Shown here one piece after another: positions 18,203-28,850 of a stretch of 64,000 nucleotides of DNA (position 1 is its first letter; every line of letters starts with the position of its first letter). The stretch covers positions 186,001 through 250,000 of the forward strand of contig NZ_MPOB01000002.1 of NCBI RefSeq assembly GCF_002148795.1, in the 5' to 3' direction. Source of the DNA: Oceanibaculum nanhaiense (GTDB lineage: Bacteria > Pseudomonadota > Alphaproteobacteria > Oceanibaculales > Oceanibaculaceae). The notes below the pieces were generated by a model. That model saw nothing but the letters and a program-made list of their open reading frames with translations, did no database searches and had not been told where the DNA came from. Made by a program: the position numbers and the translations under genes.

Positions 18203-19336
18203 ATGAACGAAAAGATTGCCCGCTTCCTCGCCGAGCGACGAGTCGAGACCCCGTTCCTGGTCGTCGATCTGGACGTCGTGGAGGAAAATTACCGCGCCCT
18301 GGCCTCGGCTCTGCCGAACGCCAAGATTTTCTATGCGGTAAAGGCCAATCCGGCGCCGGAGATTCTGAACCGGCTGACCGGGCTGGGGTCGAATTTCGAC
18401 ACGGCGAGCGTGGTGGAAATCGAGGACGCCCTGGCGGCGGGCGCCTCGCCGTCGCGCATCTCCTACGGCAACACCATCAAGAAGGAGACGGACATCGCGC
18501 GCGCCCATGCGCTGGGTGTCCGTCTCTTCGCCTTCGACAGCGAGGCGGAGCTGGAGAAGATTGCGCGCGCCGCACCGGGTGCCCGCGTGTTCTGCCGCAT
18601 CCTGACCTCGGGCGAGGGCGCCGACTGGCCGCTGTCGCGCAAGTTCGGCTGCGAGCCGGAAATGGCGTTCGACCTTCTCCTGAAGGCGGCGGAGAAGGGC
18701 GTCATCCCCTATGGCATCTCGTTCCATGTCGGCTCCCAGCAGCGCGATCCGCAGCAGTGGGACGCGGCCATCGCCAGCTGTGCCCAGCTGTTCCAGGATC
18801 TGGAGCATCGCGGCATCATGCTGCGCATGGTCAATCTCGGCGGCGGCTTCCCGACCCGCTACATGAAGGACATGCCGACCCCGGCCGATTACGGGCAGGC
18901 CATCGATGAGTCGCTGCGCCGCCATTTTGGCAACCGCATCCCGGAAACCATTGTCGAGCCGGGCCGCGGCATGGTCGGCAATGCCGGTGTCATCGAATCC
19001 GAGGTGGTGCTGATCTCGCGCAAGTCGGCGACCGACACGAAGCGCTGGGTCTATCTCGACATCGGCAAGTTCGGCGGCCTGGCCGAGACCATGGACGAGG
19101 CGATCAAGTACCCGCTGGGCTTCGACCGCGAGCTGACCGCCGAGGGCGAGTCCGTGGTGCTGGCCGGTCCGACCTGCGACAGCGCCGACGTGCTGTACGA
19201 GAAGGAGGAGTACAAGCTGCCGCTCGATCTCGCGATCGGCGACCGCATCCGCATCGGCTCCACCGGTGCCTACACCACCACCTACTCGGCGGTGGCCTTC
19301 AACGGCTTCAAGCCGCTGGCCTCCTACTACATCTGA
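18203..19336 (+). CDS. speF: Ornithine decarboxylase, fold III (paralogue 2)
   Basis: 377 aa, the compact canonical alphaproteobacterial form. PLP lysine in FYAVKANP (Lys47), VNLGGGFPTRY, VEPGRGMVGNAG, and the active-site GPTCDSADVLYE near the C-terminus; ends FKPLASYYI. Produces putrescine for the synthase just upstream (88-bp gap). Bifunctional lysine activity is known in this subgroup and cannot be excluded. The symbol speF follows alphaproteobacterial usage for this gene. A strong terminator follows. Confidence 0.92.
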   Translation: MNEKIARFLAERRVETPFLVVDLDVVEENYRALASALPNAKIFYAVKANPAPEILNRLTGLGSNFDTASVVEIEDALAAGASPSRISYGNTIKKETDIARAHALGVRLFAFDSEAELEKIARAAPGARVFCRILTSGEGADWPLSRKFGCEPEMAFDLLLKAAEKGVIPYGISFHVGSQQRDPQQWDAAIASCAQLFQDLEHRGIMLRMVNLGGGFPTRYMKDMPTPADYGQAIDESLRRHFGNRIPETIVEPGRGMVGNAGVIESEVVLISRKSATDTKRWVYLDIGKFGGLAETMDEAIKYPLGFDRELTAEGESVVLAGPTCDSADVLYEKEEYKLPLDLAIGDRIRIGSTGAYTTTYSAVAFNGFKPLASYYI

Positions 19337-19350
19337 GGCAACTGAACGAG

Positions 19351-19386
19351 AAACCCCCTCGCTGGCGGCAGCGAGGGGGTTTTCTT
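19351..19386. terminator. Bidirectional rho-independent terminator
   Basis: Stem ACCCCCTCGC (19353-19362) and GCGAGGGGGT (19371-19380), then TTTTCTT on the plus strand; the flanking AAA upstream gives a short U-tract for the convergent methyltransferase gene ending at 19385. Confidence 0.93.
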
Positions 19387-20806
19387 ATGTGCGCCGGAAC
19401 ACCGCCACCAGCTCCAGATGCGCCGACCACAGGAACTGGTCGATGGGCGTGATCCGCTCCAGCCGGTAGCCGCCATCGAGCAACAGCCGCATGTCTCGCG
19501 CGAAGGTGGCCGGGTTGCAGGACACCGCGACGACAACGGGCACATTGCTTTTCGCCAATGCCACCGCCTGTGAGCGGGCGCCGGTGCGCGGCGGGTCGAA
19601 CACCACCGCCTCGAAACGGTCCAGCTCCGCGCCGCTCAGCGGGTCGCCGGCGAGGTCGCGTTTCTCCGTGGTCAGCTTCAGGGCAGCGCCGGCCTTGCGT
19701 CCCGCTGCCGCCAGTGCCTCAAGCGCCGGGGCATGGCCCTCGACCGCATGGACGGCAGCACCTTCGGCTGCCAGCGGCAGGCTGAAAGTGCCGCAGCCGG
19801 CATAGAGATCGGCGATGCTCTTCGCTTTGCCCACGCCGGCCAGCACGGCATCGCGCAGCGCCGCCTCGGCCTCGGCTGTCGCCTGCAGGAAACCGCCCGG
19901 CGGCACGGCTACCGGTATGCCGGCGAAGGAGAGGGTGGCGGCGCGGCGCTCGGCCAGCAGTTCCGGCGTGCCGCCCTCGATGGTGATCGACAGGCGGGCG
20001 AGATCGGCAGTTTCCGCGAAGCCGGCCAGCGCTTCGCGCCCGGCGAGGTCCGGCGTCTCCGGCAAATCCAGCAGCAGATCGACGCCGCCATCGAGGCTGA
20101 GCAGCGTGGCGCGGGCATTGCCAGCGGCCGGCAGCAGCGCGTCGAGCAGCACGCGCAAGGGCGGCAGCACATCCTGCAAGGCCGGGGCGAGGACCGTGCA
20201 ATCCTCGATATCGACGATGAAATGGCCGCGATGCTCGTGGAAGCCCAGCACCGTGCCCTGCGCCAGCTTGCGTGCCACCAGGATGGCCCGCCGGCGGCTG
20301 CGCGGCGGCACCGTCACCAGTTCGGCGATCAGTTCGGGGTCGATGCCTTCGCGCGCCACCGCTTCCAGCAGCAGCGCCTGCTTGTAGGCGCGGTAGGAAT
20401 CCTCCGTCATGTGCTGCAGGGTGCAGCCGCCGCAGCGCCCGAAATGGCCGCAGGGCGGCTCGCGCCGGTCCGGCCCGGGCTCCAGCATTTCCAGGATTTC
20501 CGCGCGGATGCCGTCGCCGGTTTCCTCGACCGGGCGGACCAGCAGCCGGTCGCCCGGCACGGTCAGCGGCACGAAATAGCGCTTGTTGTCCAGCTGCGCG
20601 ACACCATCGCCGCGCACGCCCAGCGTCTCTACGGTCAGTTCGAGGGGCGGCGTGTTGGCCGGCAGCTTGCGCGCGGCGCGCGCCGGCTTCCGCCCTGGGC
20701 GGCTCTCAGGACGCTTTTCGAATTGGCGTGCGGGAGCACCGGCGGAGCGGGACGGCTGGCCCGATTGCTTGCCCAGTGGATTACGGGGTGGCTGGCTGCG
20801 TTTCAT
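19385..20806 (-). CDS. 23S rRNA (uracil-5)-methyltransferase-like SAM enzyme (RumA/TrmA family)
   Basis: 473 aa from [11 protein letters not shown] basic, disordered N-terminal tail (~55 residues) precedes a TRAM-like domain ([19 protein letters not shown]). The 4Fe-4S ligands are visible as [10 protein letters not shown] plus DCTVL. The methyltransferase domain has [16 protein letters not shown] (SAM loop), VFDPPRTGA and the nucleophile cysteine in [11 protein letters not shown]. Members methylate U747 or U1939 of 23S rRNA or U54 of tRNA; which one cannot be read from sequence. Convergent with the polyamine operon. Confidence 0.9.
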   Translation of the reverse strand: MKRSQPPRNPLGKQSGQPSRSAGAPARQFEKRPESRPGRKPARAARKLPANTPPLELTVETLGVRGDGVAQLDNKRYFVPLTVPGDRLLVRPVEETGDGIRAEILEMLEPGPDRREPPCGHFGRCGGCTLQHMTEDSYRAYKQALLLEAVAREGIDPELIAELVTVPPRSRRRAILVARKLAQGTVLGFHEHRGHFIVDIEDCTVLAPALQDVLPPLRVLLDALLPAAGNARATLLSLDGGVDLLLDLPETPDLAGREALAGFAETADLARLSITIEGGTPELLAERRAATLSFAGIPVAVPPGGFLQATAEAEAALRDAVLAGVGKAKSIADLYAGCGTFSLPLAAEGAAVHAVEGHAPALEALAAAGRKAGAALKLTTEKRDLAGDPLSGAELDRFEAVVFDPPRTGARSQAVALAKSNVPVVVAVSCNPATFARDMRLLLDGGYRLERITPIDQFLWSAHLELVAVFRRT

Positions 20807-20891
20807 GGGCGGAGATATGCGGCCTTCCTGTCTGCCCCGCAAGCGGAAAGGCGTATTTGCAGGCCATAACGAGATTCGTTATAGTCTGCCC

Positions 20892-21179
20892 ATGATCCTG
20901 AGCTTCGCCGACAGGGAAACAGAACAGGTCTGGCACGGCTTCAGGAGCCGGAAGCTGCCGCCGGATATTCAGCCGCGCGCCCTGATCCGGTTACGCCTGC
21001 TGAATCAGGCGAAAGTGCTGGAGGATTTGCGGATTCCGCCGGGCAATCGTCTTGAACGGCTTTCTGGCGATCGTGCGGGGCAGTACAGCCTGCGGATCAA
21101 CGATCAGTGGCGGATATGCTTCCGCTGGACGGAAGGAGGAGCGAGCGATGTCGAAATCACCGACTACCATCGCGGCTGA
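20892..21179 (+). CDS. higB: HigB/RelE-type mRNA interferase toxin
   Basis: 95 aa. The family pattern is clear: [21 protein letters not shown] is followed by [15 protein letters not shown] and the final DVEITDYH. Toxins of this group cleave mRNA on the ribosome. The toxin gene precedes the antitoxin, as in HigBA systems, and overlaps it by 32 bp. A TATAGTCTG-like -10 lies at about 20880 just before the ATG. Confidence 0.92.
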   Translation: MILSFADRETEQVWHGFRSRKLPPDIQPRALIRLRLLNQAKVLEDLRIPPGNRLERLSGDRAGQYSLRINDQWRICFRWTEGGASDVEITDYHRG

Positions 21180-21489
21180 GGCGGCCAGAGATGCGCTGGG
21201 TGAGCTACTACCCAACCCCCATCCTGGCGTTATCCTGCTGCAGGAGTTCCTGGAGCCGATGGGCCTCAGCCAGACGCGGCTGGCGAAGGCGGTGGGCGTG
21301 CCGCCGCGCCGGATCAACGAGATCGTGCTTGGCAAACGGGGTGTCAGTGCCGACACCGACCTGCGGCTGGCGCGGTATTTTGGCCTGTCGGAAGGGTTCT
21401 GGCTGGGGCTTCAGGCGGATCACGACCTGATGGAACGCCGCCGGGAAATCGCCCGCGAGATTGCGGCCATCACGCCATACGCCGCGTAG
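21148..21489 (+). CDS. higA: HigA-type antitoxin (XRE helix-turn-helix)
   Basis: 113 aa. HTH in [29 protein letters not shown] (shown in parts: [16 protein letters not shown]), then the HigA-specific [16 protein letters not shown]. It neutralises the toxin and represses the operon. The start at 21148 is supported by AAGGAGGAG just upstream inside the toxin gene; overlap with higB implies coupled translation. Confidence 0.9.
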   Translation: MSKSPTTIAAEAARDALGELLPNPHPGVILLQEFLEPMGLSQTRLAKAVGVPPRRINEIVLGKRGVSADTDLRLARYFGLSEGFWLGLQADHDLMERRREIAREIAAITPYAA

Positions 21490-21492
21490 GCG

Positions 21493-21963
21493 TCACTCCA
21501 CCGGCACACGGCTGGGGCGGGTGCAGACATAGAGCCCGATCAGCATCATGGTGCCGCCCATCAGCGCCGGCTTCAGCCAGTCGTCGAACACGAAGATGAC
21601 GGTCATCAGCCAGCTGGCGGCCATGCCGCCGACGGCGTAGAGCTTGCCCTTCAGCGGCACGATTCCATGCTGGAACCAGTTGCGGATCGGCGGGCCGAAG
21701 GTCGGATGGGTATAGAGCCAGTGGTGGAAGCGCGGCGAGGAGCGCGAAAAGCACCAGACCGCCACCAGCAGGAAGGGCACGGTCGGTACTACCGGCAGGA
21801 AGGCACCGATCAGCCCCAGCGCGGCGAAGATGCAGCCCAGCGCGTAGAGCGTTACCCGCAGCAGCCGGTTCCCGATCAGCCCGGCCTCGTGTGTGCCGGG
21901 CGGTTCCGCCGCGGTGGGCGGTCCGCTGGGCGGTCCACTGGGGGTGTTCTCCTGCACGCTCAT
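21493..21963 (-). CDS. DUF454 (YbaN-like) inner-membrane protein
   Basis: 156 aa. A Pro/Gly-rich N-terminal tail with a small tandem repeat (SGPPSGPP) leads into the DUF454 domain: hydrophobic helix with IGAFLPVVPTVPFLLVAVWCFSRSS, the HHWLYTHPTFGPPIRNW segment and two more hydrophobic helices. Function unknown. Starts by an ATGA overlap with the membrane GATase-like gene, so it ends that operon. Tail-to-tail with higA, 3 bp apart. Confidence 0.8.
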   Translation of the reverse strand: MSVQENTPSGPPSGPPTAAEPPGTHEAGLIGNRLLRVTLYALGCIFAALGLIGAFLPVVPTVPFLLVAVWCFSRSSPRFHHWLYTHPTFGPPIRNWFQHGIVPLKGKLYAVGGMAASWLMTVIFVFDDWLKPALMGGTMMLIGLYVCTRPSRVPVE

Positions 21964-24029
21964 CGCGCCTCACGCAGCCAGCCGCCGATCAGCGCGCCCA
22001 GCATCAGCAGCAGGGTCAGCAGGGCGGGCAGCAGCGGCACCTCCAGCACGCCGGTGACGATATAATCATTGTTGGCGCGCAGGCCAATCCAGTTGCGGCC
22101 GGCGGCGCGGCGGTCGGCATCGACGCGGCGCAGATCGGGCATTCCTCCATCGCTCAGCCAGGCGGTGCTGCCGCCCGATGTCTCCGCGACCGTGGCGAGC
22201 TTTGCGTCGGTCGCGCGCACATCGGCATATTCGACGGGGTTGACCGCGCCGACCGTGACCAGGCGCGTGCGCTCCCCGTCGGACAGGCGATAGAGGCCCG
22301 GCTCGTCCACCGTCAGCGTGGCGGTCGCGCGGCCTTCGACGGACTCGGCCAGCGGCACGGAGATGGTCTCGCCGGACGGGCCAGTAACCTCCACCGTTTC
22401 CGCCGCCGGTTCCAGCGAGCGGCGCTCGATCTCCATGCGGTCGCCGCGCACGGTGGCGCGCAGATCGTTCTCCTCCAGATCCGGCTCCTTCATCAGCCAG
22501 TGCGCGACCCGGCGCAACAGCTCGGCCTGCGGGCCGCCGCCCTCGAAGCCGCGCGTCCACAGCCACATATGGTCGCTGTTGATCTGCGCCACGCGGCCCT
22601 CGCCGACGCGGTCCAGCACCACCAGCGGGCGGGCGCGCTCATCCTGCATGACCACGGTACCGCTGCGCGGCTGCGTATCGACCAGCCGGAACCAGCGGCC
22701 CCAGTCCGGCACGCCACCTTCCGGCCCGGCACCGGACAAATCGGCGGTCACCGGGTGGCGGCGGCCCATCGCGGTCAGTGTCGGGCGGTAGCCATCCTCA
22801 TGCACGTCGCCGCTGGGCTCGGCCGGCAGGATCTCGCCAATGGGCGTCTGGTACAGGCTGACCGGCGAGGCGAAATCCGGCCCGACGGCCATCAGCAGCG
22901 CGCCGCCCTTGCGCACATATTCAGCGATATTGCCGAGATAGAGCCGGGGCAGCACGCCACGCCGCTTGTAGCGGTCGAAGATGATCAGGTCGAATTCGTC
23001 GATCTTCACCTCGAACAGCTCGCGGATCGGGAAGGAGATCAGCGACAGCTCGCGGATCGGCGTGCCGTCCTGCTTCTCCGGCGGCCGCAGGATGGTGAAA
23101 TGCACCAGATCGACCGACGGATCGGCCTTCAGCAGATTGCGCCAGGTGCGCTCGCCGGCATGCGGCTCGCCGGAGACCAGCAGCACGCGCAGCCGGTCGC
23201 GCACGCCATTGATGCTGACCACCGCGCGGTTGTTGATCAGCGTCAGTTCCTGCTCGCCGGGGGCGGCCTCGATCTCCAGCACGCTCTGGCCGCCGCGATC
23301 CAGCGTGAAGGCGATCTCCTCCTCAGCATTGGCGGGCACGGCGATCACTTCCTCGCGCTCGCCATTCAGGCGCAGCCGCACGGAGACCGGCGTGCCCTCG
23401 GCGACGCTGTCATCCTCGACCGCCAGCCGGATTGTCACTTCCTTGCCAACCATGCCGAAGCTGGGGGCCTGGCGGATCACCAGGCGGCGGTCCTGCTCGC
23501 CCTTCTCGCCGGTGATCAGCGCATGGAACGGTGCCGGCAGGGTTTCGGACAGCGTGTCGGCATCGTGCGCCTGCCCGTCGGTCACGGCGATCACTCCGGC
23601 CAGCCGGCGGCGCGGGATGTTGGACAGTGCCTGCTGTGCCGTGCCCAGCAACTGCGTGCCCTCGCGGTTGGCGCCGGCCGGCTCGACCGTGACCTCACGC
23701 ACCTCCAGATTGGGCTGGCGGGCAAGTTCGGCGCGCAGTTCCGCCAGTGCCGCGTCGGTCTGCTGCGGGCGCTCGCCGATGCGCTGGCTGGGCGACCGGT
23801 CGATCAGCAGCAGCGCGATGTCGCTCTGCGTCTCGCGCTGCTCGGCGATGATCGCCGGGTTGGCCAGCGCCAGCAGCAGCACGGCAGCCGCCGCCGCACG
23901 CAGCCAGATGCCGCGCGCCCGGCGCCACAGGCCGGCCGCCAGCACCAGCACGGAGAATGCTGTCAGCGCCGCCAGCGCCCAGAGCGGCAGCATCGGCGCG
24001 AAGGCGATATCGAGGCCCGACGGGATCAT
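21960..24029 (-). CDS. Large membrane protein with glutamine-amidotransferase/vWA-like regions
   Basis: 689 aa. Two hydrophobic helices at the N-terminus (about residues 12-60), a region with IALLLIDRSPSQR and GVIAVTDGQAHDADT that resembles a degenerate vWA domain, a central beta-sandwich-like part, then DLIIFDRYKRRGVLP and GGALLMAVGPDF as in class I GATase-like folds, and a C-terminal TM helix. Such proteins accompany MoxR-DUF58-DUF4159 operons in alphaproteobacteria. No catalytic function can be asserted. Fifteen bases separate it from the DUF4159 gene. Confidence 0.75.
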   Translation of the reverse strand: MIPSGLDIAFAPMLPLWALAALTAFSVLVLAAGLWRRARGIWLRAAAAAVLLLALANPAIIAEQRETQSDIALLLIDRSPSQRIGERPQQTDAALAELRAELARQPNLEVREVTVEPAGANREGTQLLGTAQQALSNIPRRRLAGVIAVTDGQAHDADTLSETLPAPFHALITGEKGEQDRRLVIRQAPSFGMVGKEVTIRLAVEDDSVAEGTPVSVRLRLNGEREEVIAVPANAEEEIAFTLDRGGQSVLEIEAAPGEQELTLINNRAVVSINGVRDRLRVLLVSGEPHAGERTWRNLLKADPSVDLVHFTILRPPEKQDGTPIRELSLISFPIRELFEVKIDEFDLIIFDRYKRRGVLPRLYLGNIAEYVRKGGALLMAVGPDFASPVSLYQTPIGEILPAEPSGDVHEDGYRPTLTAMGRRHPVTADLSGAGPEGGVPDWGRWFRLVDTQPRSGTVVMQDERARPLVVLDRVGEGRVAQINSDHMWLWTRGFEGGGPQAELLRRVAHWLMKEPDLEENDLRATVRGDRMEIERRSLEPAAETVEVTGPSGETISVPLAESVEGRATATLTVDEPGLYRLSDGERTRLVTVGAVNPVEYADVRATDAKLATVAETSGGSTAWLSDGGMPDLRRVDADRRAAGRNWIGLRANNDYIVTGVLEVPLLPALLTLLLMLGALIGGWLREAR

Positions 24030-24044
24030 CTTATCGCTCCCATC

Positions 24045-26798
24045 TCATTGCCCCAGCCGTTCGAGGATCGAGGGGATATGCACCTGGTCGGCCTTGTAGT
24101 TGCCGGTCAGCGCGTACATGACGAGGTTCACGCCGAAGCGGTAGGCCCATTCGCGCTGCACCTCGCCGCCCGGCACCGCCGGGAACATCGGGCGGGAGGA
24201 GGAATCCTGCGCCCAGGCGGCGGCCCAGTCATGCCCCCCGATGATGATCGAGGAAACCTCGTCATTGCCGCGCCGTGCATCGGCGCGCTCCACCCAGACC
24301 GTGCCGCCGGTCCAGCGGCCGGGGAAAGAATCCATCAGGTAGAAGGCCTTGGTCAGCACATGCTCGGGCGGCACCGGCTCCAGCGGTGGGATGTCGAGGC
24401 CGCGCGCCAGCACGCGCAGCCGCTCGATGCCGGGCGTGGCGCCGCCGATGCCGACCTCGCCCTGGTCGCGGGTGTCGAACAGGATGGTGCCGCCGGTCTT
24501 GACGTAATTGTTCACGCGGGCGATGGCGGTCTGGCTCAGCGGCTGCTGGCTGGTGCCGATCGGCCAGTAGAGCAGCGGGAAGAAGGCCAGATCGTCGCGC
24601 TCCACATCCACGCCCATCGGCTGCCCCGGCTCGACGGCGGTGCGCCGCTCCAGCATGCGGGTCAGCCCGGCGAGGCCGGCCTCGCTGGTGCTGTCGAGCT
24701 GGCGGTCGCCGGTGCGCACATAGGCCAGCCGCGTGCTCAGGCTGGCGGCCATGGCGAAGCTGTCATTACCCTGCTGTGCCTGGGCAGCGCCGGGGATCGC
24801 GGTGGCGAGGCCTGCCGCCAGCAGCAGGGCCACCGCTGTCCCGCCGGCCCGCCGCGTCCCGGACGGGATCAGCCCGCGTAGCAGCATGGAGATAATCAGG
24901 TCGGCCAGCAGCAGCAGCAGCGCGCCGGTGAACAAGGCGGGCCGCAGATCGACTTCCTCGCCCTTCTGATAGCCGGTCAGCGCGACGCCGGAGGGCATTG
25001 CCCCCATCGGCCGGAAATCGGCGATGGCAGGGGCCAAATTCACCGCCACGCGGGATTGTTCGGTGCCGTAGAAGCCGGGCGGCAGGGTGGGGCCGGGACG
25101 GATTGGCTCTTCGCCCGGACCGGTACTGGGCGGCAGGGCCTGCGCGCTGTTCGGCGGTGTCACCAGCCGTCCAAAGCCGTCCAGCGTCTCCACCGGCGGC
25201 AGCGGCTGGTCGCCGCGCCCGCCCCGCACACCCTGGCTCAGCGCCACGATCCGTTGCAGCATCTGCACGAACAGGCCGGACAGCGGCAGGTTGCTCCAGT
25301 CCGGGTTGGCGGTGGTGTGGACCAGCACGACCCAGCCATCGCCCTCGCGCGCTGCCGTCACCAGCGGCGTGCCATCCTCCAGCGTTGCCCAGCTGCGATC
25401 CGCCAGATCGAGGGCCGGCTGCGCCAGCACCTGGCGCTGCACCGCGACGTCAGGCGGGATTTCGAGGCCGGCGAACGGGCTTTCCGGCGGAAAGGCGGCG
25501 AGCCGCGCCGGCTGGCTCCAGGACAGGGCGCCGCCCAGCAGCCGTCCGCCCTGGCGCAGCGGCACCGGAATCAGCGCCGTGTCGGACGGTTCGGCGGCAG
25601 CGAGGATCGGCCCGGCGAAGCGCAGCAGCACGCCGCCGGCTTCGACCCAGCCGCGCAGTGCCGCCTGCTCGGAGACGGACAGCGTGCCGCTGTCGGGCAG
25701 CAGCATCACCGCCAGCTCGCGCGCCATCAGCATCTCCAGCGGGCCGCGCCGCACCTCGCTGAACGGGCTGAGGGCCTGATCCAGATAATGCAGTTCGGAA
25801 AGCAGCGGCTGCGAGTCGCTGAAGCTGGTCTGCGACACCAGTCCGACCGGACGGCGGCGCCAGCGTTCGTCGATCAGCGCCACGCCGCCGGCGGTCGCCT
25901 GATCCTCAATCTCCAGCCGGGCGATCTCGTTGCGCAGCTCGCTGGGCAGGATGATGCGCGTCTCGGCGCGGCTCTCGCCATCCTCGAAGCGCACCGCCTC
26001 GCGCGCCAGGATGCGGCCATCGGCGGCCACCGCGCGCACCGCGCCGTCCAGCACGCCGCGGTCGTCGGCGCGGGCGAGGCTGGCGGTCAGCCCGTCGATC
26101 TCGCTTTCCGGCGGGAAGGCGATCTGTGGCACGGTCGAGGGCGGCACGCTCATCACCGTCAGCGCGCCCAGCCTTTGCAGGGTTTCAGCCAGCGCCAGCG
26201 TACCCGGCCCGCCCAGGCCATCGGAGAGCCAGAAGCTCTCCGCGCTGGCCGGCAGCGCCTGCCTGTTGAGCCAGCCGAGCAGTGCCGCCCGGTCGCTGGC
26301 CCAGGGTTTCGGCTGTAGCGCCTGTACGAGGCTGCGGGCCTCGGCGGCGCGCAGCGGCGACAGCCGCTCCGGCAGGCCGGTGGCGGCGGGCGCGGTGGTC
26401 AGCAGCAGCACGGGCCGGCCGGCGCGCTCGGCCTGGTCCAGCAGCTCCTCGGCGGCCTGCTGGCGCTGCGGCCAGTCGCGCGCCGCCGCCCAGCCATCGT
26501 CGATCACCAGCACCAGCGGCCCGCCGCCGATCAGCTGGGCGCGCGGATTCAGCAGCGGATGCGCCAGCGCCAGCACGATGAGGGCGGCCAGCAGGACGCG
26601 CAGCAGGATCAGCCACCAGGGCGTGGTGGAGGATGTCTCGTCGCGCGGCTTCAGCCCGTAGAGCAGCCGGATCGCCGGGAAAGCGATACGGCGCGGCGCC
26701 GGCGGCACCACGCGCAGCAGCCAGATCAGCACCGGCAGCACGGCAAGCGCCAGCAGGATCCAGGGGGCAGCGAAGGCGAGCGGGCCGAGTGTCAGCAT
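24045..26798 (-). CDS. DUF4159 domain protein with N-terminal BatA-like membrane domain
   Basis: 917 aa. The N-terminus has the BatA/aerotolerance pattern: FAAPWILLALAVLPVLIWLL, then a second helix near residues 58-80, and RIAFPAIRLLYGL between them. A vWA-like region (LVLVIDDGWAAARDW) follows. Further hydrophobic helices occur around residues 610-665, and the last ~210 residues are the DUF4159 domain (FFPLLYWPIGTSQQPLS, GGTILFDTRDQGE, FYLMDSFPGRWTGGTVW). Probably an envelope-associated partner of the MoxR ATPase. Unknown biochemical role. Confidence 0.82.
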   Translation of the reverse strand: MLTLGPLAFAAPWILLALAVLPVLIWLLRVVPPAPRRIAFPAIRLLYGLKPRDETSSTTPWWLILLRVLLAALIVLALAHPLLNPRAQLIGGGPLVLVIDDGWAAARDWPQRQQAAEELLDQAERAGRPVLLLTTAPAATGLPERLSPLRAAEARSLVQALQPKPWASDRAALLGWLNRQALPASAESFWLSDGLGGPGTLALAETLQRLGALTVMSVPPSTVPQIAFPPESEIDGLTASLARADDRGVLDGAVRAVAADGRILAREAVRFEDGESRAETRIILPSELRNEIARLEIEDQATAGGVALIDERWRRRPVGLVSQTSFSDSQPLLSELHYLDQALSPFSEVRRGPLEMLMARELAVMLLPDSGTLSVSEQAALRGWVEAGGVLLRFAGPILAAAEPSDTALIPVPLRQGGRLLGGALSWSQPARLAAFPPESPFAGLEIPPDVAVQRQVLAQPALDLADRSWATLEDGTPLVTAAREGDGWVVLVHTTANPDWSNLPLSGLFVQMLQRIVALSQGVRGGRGDQPLPPVETLDGFGRLVTPPNSAQALPPSTGPGEEPIRPGPTLPPGFYGTEQSRVAVNLAPAIADFRPMGAMPSGVALTGYQKGEEVDLRPALFTGALLLLLADLIISMLLRGLIPSGTRRAGGTAVALLLAAGLATAIPGAAQAQQGNDSFAMAASLSTRLAYVRTGDRQLDSTSEAGLAGLTRMLERRTAVEPGQPMGVDVERDDLAFFPLLYWPIGTSQQPLSQTAIARVNNYVKTGGTILFDTRDQGEVGIGGATPGIERLRVLARGLDIPPLEPVPPEHVLTKAFYLMDSFPGRWTGGTVWVERADARRGNDEVSSIIIGGHDWAAAWAQDSSSRPMFPAVPGGEVQREWAYRFGVNLVMYALTGNYKADQVHIPSILERLGQ

Positions 26799-26799
26799 G

Positions 26800-27699
26800 T
26801 CAGCCCCTCACGCTGTCGCGGTAGCTGCCGGTGCCGGCTGGCTGCGACAGCCCGACATAGAGGTCGAGCAGTGCCTTCTCAGGCGGCTGGTCGGTCTGGT
26901 GCAGGGCATAATGCCAGCCGGCGGCGCGCGCCAGATGACGCAGCGCGGCCTGATGCTCGGCGAAGCGCCGGTGATAGTCGGCGCGCACATTATCGACCCG
27001 GCTGATCAGGGTGGAAGCCTCGCCCTCCATGCCATCGAAGCGCACCCGGCCGCGGAACGGCAGGCCGGCCTCCGCCGGGTCCACCACCTGCAGCAGGAAG
27101 CCGCGCACGCCGCGCCCGACATGGCGGGCGATGCGTGCCTCGATCTCCGCGACCGGTGACAGGAAATCGCCGATCCAGACGGTGGCGCCATGGCGCGGCA
27201 GTGGAATGGCGGGCGGCAGGCTGGTGGCGACATCGACCGCATCACGCGTGCGGTCCAGTTCGCCGATCAGCCGGGGCAGGGTGTTCTGTCCGCGCAGGGG
27301 CGCATGCACGCCGCCCAGCAGCGCCACCTGTTCGCCGCTGCCGGCCAGCAATGCTGCCAGCGCCGCCAGCAGCAACTCCGCGCGCTCCAGCTTCTCCGGC
27401 AGCTTGCGGTCCGAGCGGTAGCGCATCGAGGCTGAGGCGTCGCGCCACAGCCACACGCTCTGCGCCGCCTCCCACTCGGTCTCGCGGACATAGACATGGT
27501 CGCCCTTGGCGGATTGCCGCCAATCGACGCTGCGCACCGAATCGCCGAAAGTGTAGTGCCGGAACTGCCAGAAACTGTCGCCCTGGCCGACGCGCCGCCG
27601 CCCGTGGACGCCCTGCGCCACGGTCGAGGCTACCCGCTCCGCCGCGACCAGCAGCGGCGGCAGGGTGGAGGCGAGTTGTTCGGCGCGCTGGCGCTGCAT
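26800..27699 (-). CDS. DUF58 domain protein
   Basis: 299 aa soluble protein. The DUF58 signature is present: GRRRVGQGDSFWQFRHYTFGD then VRSVDWRQSAKGDHVYVRE, and a vWA-like core (SVWLWRDASASM, ATVWIGDFLSP). It nearly abuts the DUF4159 gene (1 bp gap) and follows MoxR by 19 bp. In MoxR systems the DUF58/vWA protein is thought to be the ATPase's client or adaptor. Confidence 0.9.
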   Translation of the reverse strand: MQRQRAEQLASTLPPLLVAAERVASTVAQGVHGRRRVGQGDSFWQFRHYTFGDSVRSVDWRQSAKGDHVYVRETEWEAAQSVWLWRDASASMRYRSDRKLPEKLERAELLLAALAALLAGSGEQVALLGGVHAPLRGQNTLPRLIGELDRTRDAVDVATSLPPAIPLPRHGATVWIGDFLSPVAEIEARIARHVGRGVRGFLLQVVDPAEAGLPFRGRVRFDGMEGEASTLISRVDNVRADYHRRFAEHQAALRHLARAAGWHYALHQTDQPPEKALLDLYVGLSQPAGTGSYRDSVRG

Positions 27700-27718
27700 G
27701 CGGTCCCGATCCGCCGGC

Positions 27719-28744
<1,026 letters not shown>

Positions 28745-28850
28745 GCCAATATTCTCCCTAAGCTGTTGGCGCCGAAGCTGCCGCAAACCGTTGACGCCCA
28801 TTGGCGCGGCGCGCCGACCAGACAAAAAGGCCAGACAAGAAGGACAGGAA

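Noticed and set aside
21891-24881. 996-codon open frame on the plus strand opposite the GATase-like/DUF4159 genes
   Set aside because: Spans two genes of the opposite strand and their junction; low-complexity composition; no recognisable domain.
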